Source: Bathymodiolus brooksi (Eukaryota > Mollusca > Bivalvia > Mytilida > Modiolidae). Taken from it: 64,000 nt of DNA. Of this stretch, positions 58,213 to 64,000 are shown in pieces. The notes beneath the pieces are model-generated. The model saw nothing but the letters and a program-made list of their open reading frames with translations. It was not told the DNA's origin and ran no database searches. Where the stretch lies: contig OY804585.1 of NCBI GenBank assembly GCA_963680875.1, positions 30,866,186 to 30,930,185 of the forward strand, read 5' to 3'. Position 1 is the stretch's first letter, and each line of letters begins with the position of its first letter. A program made the position numbers and the translations under genes.

Positions 58213-58291
58213 CAGCTATTACTCGGGTGACTTGTAAATTAATTATGTGTTTTTATTAGCAGAATGTAAAGTGACCAGTGTTCAGAGTGAG

Positions 58292-58298
58292 TATAAAT
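58292..58298 (+). promoter_or_regulatory. TATA box of B2
   Basis: TATAAAT, 141 bases before the ATG at 58433; same context as B1 (TCTACATGAC follows). Confidence 0.55.
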
Positions 58299-58432
58299 CT
58301 ACATGACTTTTGGAATAGGTTATGCCAATCCATTTTGTCATCTTGTGTCTTGTGAGAAACTTAGTGGTAACGTTCGTAGAAAATTCTTAGTTACCTGGTA
58401 AGTTTGATCACACACGAGTACTGCCGATAATT

Positions 58433-58982
58433 ATGTCACATACATGTAGCGCTGCTGACGTTACCAGAACAAGTCCAGATATACAACCAGGACGTGAGGA
58501 TATTTACCAGTTCAGTGAGATCAGATACGAGCAGACGACACACGGCACGTCAATCAAATCATTACCAGTACCAGGGTTGACCAACACCCCGGCAATCCCG
58601 ACTTCAAATTAATAAACCGCAAACCAAACCGAAGCCGAAAAGAAAACATGAATTCAATTTGTCGAAATCCGAGAAAAGTTTTCATAATTCTCAACACACA
58701 AGCATACAGCTCTGTCCAGGTGTCACACGTGACACGAGTAAACTACCAATGAAAAGAACAAGAACCCCTTTCACGGACTTACAGTTGTTGGAACTGGGGA
58801 ACTATTTCAAAACTAACAAGTTCCTTACAGTGGAGAATAGTCAGAAGCAGAAGCAGACGATTAATTCCTCAGAAATTGTTCCCATAGAAGTGTCATATTT
58901 TCATCCAGAAGAACTGAAACACATGACGTCACCAACTACACAGACGACAGAAGAATCGGTCTTGTACAATTACGTGTGGTAA
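58433..58982 (+). pseudogene. Homeobox gene B2, frameshifted and lacking helices 2-3
   Basis: From ATG 58433 the frame reads MSHTCSAADVTRTSPDIQPG and continues to a stop at 58610. Compared with B1 it has four extra bases at about 58575-58600, so the homeodomain lies in another frame. The homeodomain starts KRTRTPFTDLQLLELGNYF, then KTNKFLTVENS, and passes directly into QKQKQTINSSE: an in-frame loss of about 32 residues that include the WxQNRR recognition helix. The C-terminus (VLYNYVW) is kept. Neither a full protein nor DNA binding is expected. Confidence 0.85.
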
Positions 58983-59455
58983 ACCATGCAGACATTTCTA
59001 ATAAGCTGTAAATATTGTCACATTTAATATATATTATTGCTATCCTTGATAATGAATTTTATTTTAATGTTGATTAACAAAATACGATAAAATGTTTACA
59101 TTATTTCAGTAACTTACAACCAATATCACAAGTATCGTTAATGATACAATTCTAGTGGCAACTCGAAATTGGTATATATTTTCATGTTGCTCATCTTTTT
59201 AATTTTCTGTGTTGTGTTTTGTGTTTTGTTTGTCCTCTTCCTGTGTCTTATGTACCCAATGTTGCCAGTTTCTCTGGATTGTCCATTCTTGATTGCCCCT
59301 TCGGTTTTCTCGAACGTTTATTTAATAATATAACCACACACGATTAGCACATAATTCAGAAAATGGAATATTAATGATAAAAAACAAGATGTTGATGACA
59401 ATCATGGATGTTTAGCATCAAATTTCACAAAATTTTAGTCATATCTTGGCGGTAT
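58983..59455. other. 3' flank of B2
   Basis: Counterpart of 44218-44640, without the 1.2-kb insertion of unit 1. No gene. Confidence 0.5.
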
Positions 59456-59990
59456 ATTATAATGGTGGAGGAAAGAAGAGAAAAATACCTGACACAAGCC
59501 ACTGACAAACTTTATCACACAAAGTTGCTTTACAAGTCTCTGACAAACTGTATCACACAAAGTTGTTTTACAGGTCACTGGCAAACTTGATCACACAAAG
59601 TTGTTTTACAAGTCTCTGACAAACTGTATCACACAAAGTTGTTTTACAGGTCACTGGCAAACTTGATCACACAAAGTTGTTTTACAAGTCTCTGACAAAC
59701 TGTATCACACAAAGTTGTTTTACAGGTCACTGGCAAACTTGATCACACAAAGTTGTTTTACAAGTCTCTGACAAACTGTATCACACAAAGTTGTTTTACA
59801 GGTCACTGGCAAACTTGATCACACAAAGTTGTTTTACAAGTCTCTGACAAACTGTATCACACAAAGTTGTTTTACAGGTCACTGGCAAACTTGATCACAC
59901 AAAGTTGTTTTACAAGTCTCTGACAAACTGTATCACACAAAGTTGTTTTACAGGTCACTGGCAAACTTGATCGCATTTACTTTTTACAAG
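59456..59990 (-). repeat. S1-derived 76-bp (2 x 38) tandem array
   Basis: The S1 segment AAGCCACTGACAAACTTTAT is followed by about six copies of a 76-bp dimer: CAAGTCTCTGACAAACTGTA, TCACACAAAGTTGTTTTACA, GGTCACTGGCAAACTTGATC, ACACAAAGTTGTTTTA. Unit 1 has only about four monomers at 44.64-44.83 kb, so the expansion is later than the duplication or contracted there. Confidence 0.9.
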
Positions 59991-60339
59991 ACACTGGCAA
60001 ATGAAAAATTGAACTTTTACAATATTTAATAGTTGCTTAGTATAAAAATAAAAAAAACAATTCAAAGAAAATAAACAATGATTATCAAAAATATATATAA
60101 TTTACGAATTTTGATATTTTTATTATCTGACATTTAGGCCATGTTAAATATTATTCGATTCATTAACCTGTGACAAAACTTTATTTAGCCTTTCCCCCAG
60201 GTGAACTTTAAATTAATCAATCAAAATGTTGCGGGCAATTTTTTCAACGAGTTCGGTTACAGACGGTTGAAATACATGAGAAAATAGAATTTTCTAAATT
60301 TCACATTGAAAGAGAATTAGATATATTTTTTCAGAAGTT
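59991..60339. other. End of unit 2 and unique DNA
   Basis: Similarity to unit 1 ends near 60041. Nothing else recognised. Confidence 0.45.
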
Positions 60340-60545
60340 AATTGGGTTAGGGTTATGGTGTTTAACGCCACTTTCAACAATATTTCAGTTATATCATGAA
60401 GGTCAGTTTTATTGGTGGAGGAAGCCGGAGTACCAGGTGAAAACAACCGACCTGCAGCAAGTGAATGACAAACTTTATCACATAATGTTGTATCGAGTAT
60501 ACTCAGCCATGAGCGGGATTCGAATTCACAAATTTAGGGCTGTGT
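60340..60545 (-). mobile_element. S1 SINE
   Basis: GGGTTAGGGTTATGGTGTTT, GGTGGAGGAAGCCGGAGTAC, GCGGGATTCGAATTCACAAA (the reversed B box). The head beyond the B box is short. Confidence 0.85.
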
Positions 60546-61205
60546 TAACATATTTAAAATAATATTTTAATGAATAAGACTGATTTATTTATAAATATAA
60601 ATACATGTATAATATTTAATAAGATTTTCTATAAATATATGGAGTTATGATGTATCAACGCTCTCATGTGTGCCACTGGGGCCTGAAGGAACCGGAAGTT
60701 GACCTTTCGAACATTTTAAAAGAGTTTTTGGCGGTAATAAACAGCAGACGGACAGGAAAATAAATTCGATGTATAAATTAGATAATACAAATTGAACGTT
60801 TGTTTTGTGTATATAGAGATAAGGAAGGTAATCCGATTTTCAGTTTTTGACAAAAGTAGTATTCTCCCTTCTCTCTTTAAGCATAAACATATGATTAAAA
60901 AAACATAAAGTAACATCGAACTCCTGTTGTTCGTACACGCTTACAGTTTCTAGGGAAAACGCCGTCATTTTGACTATACTAATCAATAATCATGTCAAAG
61001 GGGGAATGTTTTCTTTCTGTAATGTGTCATTAGTTATCTGTATTTCTTCACAGCCTTTGTGAAGATCACACGATTGAAACAATCCGATTGTAATATTGTT
61101 TATATAATTTACGCCTACATGTATTATAACAACACAAAACAAACATTATCGTTCCCAATGTTAGAAATTAGGAAGCAAAAGTAAGATAATAAGATATTAA
61201 AAATT
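60546..61205. other. AT-rich DNA, nothing recognised
   Basis: No supported gene. A short minus-strand frame near 60.72-60.92 kb lacks features. Confidence 0.4.
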
Positions 61206-61798
61206 GTTTATGCATTATCCTTGCTAAGAATATACACACACGACTCCTCGCTGCTATATCAACATCGCAATCGACTGTCCTTGTTGTATCAACATCGCAA
61301 TCGACTGTCCTTGTTGTATCAACATCGCAATCGACTGTCCTTGTTGTATCAACATCGCAATCGACTGTCCTTGTTGTATCAACATCGCAATCGACTGTCC
61401 TTGTTGTATCAACATCGCAATCGACTGTCCTTGTTGTATCAACATCGCAATCGACTGTCCTTGTTGTATCAACATCGCTATCGACCTGCCCTGCTGTGTA
61501 TCAGCGTCGCCATCGAAAGTTGTACATTTATAACGATCATTATGAAAATTTGACGTTACTCAGACATTTGAAAGCTATAACGCTGCACCCTGAGACAATT
61601 ATTACTCCTATGAACAATATTATCATATACATACTAGTAGCGGCATATGTATCGATTGTGACAGTGGTGTCATTCTTTATACCAGAGTTCATCAAAACTT
61701 CTGTTATGTATGTGGTATTCAGCATTGTTGTAAGCTTCTTCCTGCGAGCGATTCTTGATGAAATGAGTCCAGGAAATACGATTCACAACTTATCTTAG
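61205..61798 (+). CDS. Possible terminal exon: decapeptide repeat plus two hydrophobic segments
   Basis: One frame is open from about 61193 through the 30-bp array (STSQSTVLVV repeated) and on to CPAVYQRRHRKLYIYNDHYE, then hydrophobic NNIIIYILVAAYVSIVTVVS and YVVFSIVVSFFLRAIL, then a stop at 61796-61798. The post-array part (about 100 residues) looks like a small two-segment membrane protein. No ATG starts the frame, so it would need an upstream exon. The array is open in other frames too, which weakens the case. Function unknown. Confidence 0.3.
   Translation, partial: CLCIILAKNIHTRLLAAISTSQSTVLVVSTSQSTVLVVSTSQSTVLVVSTSQSTVLVVSTSQSTVLVVSTSQSTVLVVSTSQSTVLVVSTSLSTCPAVYQRRHRKLYIYNDHYENLTLLRHLKAITLHPETIITPMNNIIIYILVAAYVSIVTVVSFFIPEFIKTSVMYVVFSIVVSFFLRAILDEMSPGNTIHNLS
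61252..61500. repeat. 30-bp minisatellite, eight units
   Basis: TATCAACATCGCAATCGACT plus GTCCTTGTTG, seven near-identical units and one altered (GCTATCGACCTGCCCTGCTG). Unusually uniform. The first two units begin directly after a possible exon start. Confidence 0.95.
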
Positions 61799-62100
61799 AA
61801 ATAACATACGAAAACAACACCACAACAATGCTGGTTTCGCTTAAAAATCAAACACAATAATGCACTTCCAACAAAGCGCCTCCATTCTTTAAATGTCTTG
61901 TTCCTACTATGCTAAAATACTCCTGCTTGTAAATGTTCTCTCCAGAAAAAAAAAGTTTTAAAGTACACTCTTTCAAGAACTCCTGCAGAAATCAAATCCC
62001 CGACACTATGAAACATTTTGGGTGTCGAAAAATACAATTATCGCTAAGTATATACGATAATTTTTTTTTTTTACAGAAAACGGAAAGTATGGTTCATGTT
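61799..62100. other. AT-rich DNA, nothing recognised
   Basis: No supported feature. Confidence 0.4.
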
Positions 62101-62400
62101 TCACAGTACGATAGAGGCGTATGCCATAACAATATACGATACGTGCGTATGTTACACTGCTTTAACCAATATACGGTACGCACGTATGATATACTCCTTT
62201 GACAAAAACAGGGTACCTGGGTATGATACACCCCTTTAACAAAAACACGGTACGTCCGTATGATACACTCCTTTAACAAAAACACGGTACATGCGTATGC
62301 TATACTCCTTTAACCAATATACGATACGTGCGTATGATACATTCCTTTAACAATATACCGGAATTGTGCGTATGGTATACTCCTTTAAAAATTGTCAAAC
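62101..62400. repeat. Degenerate ~45-bp tandem repeat
   Basis: Six or seven diverged units with ACGGTACGTNCGTATGATA, then ACTCCTTTAACAAAAAC. Overlapping frames on both strands are by-products. Confidence 0.8.
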
Positions 62401-63800
62401 CTTATAGTACTTCAACGTAGCAGACATTGTTCTACACTTAAAAATACGTAATGTACAAATCCAGCATTTTAACTTAAATGAATAATAGAATACTGCGTAT
62501 GATTTATAAAGACACACACTGTAATTGCTTCAATACAGGAAAACAGGAAAACGAAAGCTAGAACAAATCGATATTGTCTTAGAAACAATTGTCACGTTGA
62601 GGTTATACAGCCATTAATAAAGAGCTTATTATTAGTCCGAAGGTGGTAAGCTTGTTTTTTCATCAATTAAATATGACATTTTGTAAAATAAATGTTATCC
62701 TTGACCGGCATGAACCTAGAATTTAAGATAAAAACGTAGATATCAAATTCAAAAGATATCAAAACATTGCAAAGCAAAATAATTTAAAAGTAAAAACATG
62801 AAAATGTATCGCTAATCTGGATATTCAGGTACGTTTGAATTCAAACAAGTATGAGATTTTTCAGAAAAGAACATTTTATTCATATTCCTATATAATTTAA
62901 CAATGTACTGAGAAGTCAGCCATCTTGGAATTCCGACCCACAATATCTAAGATAGAATTATTTTGGATTTCCGATCGACTAATAAAATGTACGGGATCGT
63001 TCTATGATATTCATATATACAGTTTCAGTTACAGTGTTCAATCAAAAAATGTAGTTTCTTAGAAAATTATTTTTTTTCCATTTCCCAAAGTGTCCTATGT
63101 TAAAACTATGCCCTGTAGTGCTGGACATCTTAGATTTTCATCGATACGTAAACACACATCTTGTTAAACACCGCTCAATGAGCATTTCAGCACAGTTTAC
63201 AGTCAAATGGCTTTGAAGTTTCGGATAAGAATATTTGGTAAAACATTTCTCCATAGGGTCCAATGTTAAATTTGTCATCAGTGGCGACCATTTTATATTT
63301 CCGCTTGAACAATTCCATCATACATGCAGTCTCTGAGAAGAAGTTTTTTAAAAAAAAAAAGTTAAGTCGACGAGAAAGCAAAATTGGCCTTAGTATTAGT
63401 CATGGCGAATTTCTGAATGACACGAAAATCAAGTAAAATGTTGAGGACTATCTAATTGATATCTATGTCAAGTTTGGTTCCAATTGGGTCTGTTGTTTGC
63501 GAGAAATAGATATAAGAGTTTAAACAATTTCGTCATATGATAGTTACCAGCCTCTGTGATATAGTCTACCTATATTTAAAACCTGGTTCATTGATTTCAG
63601 TGCTTTGTCTGCTAAATGATTTGCTATAGTAATGGAATTTCGCGATATCACCGAATCACATCAAACTCGACCCTGTCAAGCAGTATAGTGTTTTAAAAAA
63701 TATTAGCATTGTTTAGTTAATGTATTGTGTTAGTTAAAAGGTGTCACATGACAAGCCGTCCATATCAGCTCGCGTCACGATTATGGTTATGGAAAGAAAG
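62401..63800. other. AT-rich DNA, nothing recognised
   Basis: No coding or RNA feature recognised. The minus-strand frame at 63187-63381 has no domain. Confidence 0.4.
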
Positions 63801-63804
63801 TTTA

Positions 63805-63975
63805 AACAGTGATGGTCAACAATTCCACCAATATCAACAAATTTTACAATAAACTATCACCTTAAATCATTGAACATAAAACAGACAACGACATATGACA
63901 TTGGAAATCCATATCCTAGCTTGAGACAGTCACAAAAGTGTGGTGGGGTTAAACCGGTTAATGGATGTGTTATAT
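63805..63975 (-). repeat. LINE-tail-like dispersed repeat
   Basis: CAACAATTCCACCAATATCA, then TGTGGTGGGGTTAAACCGGT. Third copy of the repeat seen at 36.4 and 52.8 kb. Confidence 0.65.
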
Positions 63976-64000
63976 TAATTGAACTGGGGAAACCAGATCA

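Larger units (their letters stand above)
48176..60041. repeat. Segmental duplication, unit 2
   Basis: Direct duplicate of 32612-44858. It contains intact gene A2 and broken gene B2. Unit-specific additions: 49018-50703 (minisatellite and LINE), 53.08-55.12 (minisatellite), 55.60-56.71 (TIR element with nested elements) and S1 copies at 56.87 and 57.60 kb. Confidence 0.9.

Overview
The window is eukaryotic, AT-rich and dominated by repeats. It has introns, tRNA-derived SINEs, non-LTR retrotransposon fragments, many short inverted-repeat DNA transposons (MITEs), minisatellites and homeobox genes. The SINE and LINE tails look like those of molluscs. A marine gastropod, perhaps a limpet, is the best guess, but no gene here proves the species.

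Left third (1-23.7 kb): a spliced minus-strand gene runs from an ATG at 19077 to at least 6841. Six exons with consistent splice phases encode 429 residues. The later exons resemble the linker of alpha-kleisins (RAD21/REC8 cohesin subunits). The kleisin N-terminal domain is not seen, and the C-terminus lies further left or outside the window. The introns hold SINEs, fold-back elements, a Mutator-like MITE with a 9-bp target duplication, and a SINE whose interior has become a minisatellite and then received a 548-bp hAT-like MITE.

Middle (23.7-32.4 kb): a minisatellite of about 42 bp runs for nearly 8 kb with higher-order repeats (about 709 and 916 bp). It then switches to a 30-bp, CpG-rich array. 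Long open frames here come from the repeat and are not genes.

Right half (32.6-60.0 kb): a direct segmental duplication carries two homeobox genes per unit. Unit 1 (about 32.6-44.9 kb) has gene A1, broken by one TAG, and B1, broken by a frameshift and a 708-bp MITE inside the homeobox. Unit 2 (about 48.2-60.0 kb) has A2, an intact intronless 264-residue homeodomain protein, and B2, which has a frameshift and an in-frame loss of most of helices 2 and 3. A2 is the only homeobox gene of the four that looks functional. The two units act as each other's empty-site control, so many transposon insertions can be defined exactly, including a 43-bp micro-element. The spacer (44.9-48.2 kb) holds a terminal-inverted-repeat element with a FLYWCH zinc-finger remnant.

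Right end (60-64 kb): mostly unique AT-rich DNA, with a SINE, a 30-bp repeat that reads into a possible two-segment membrane protein exon, and a LINE-tail repeat.

Names used below: S1 is a SINE with the internal block CCGGTTTCCTCCACC. S2 is a SINE with a tRNA-Gly/Glu-like head and the tail block GCTGAAAAATTGCTGAG.
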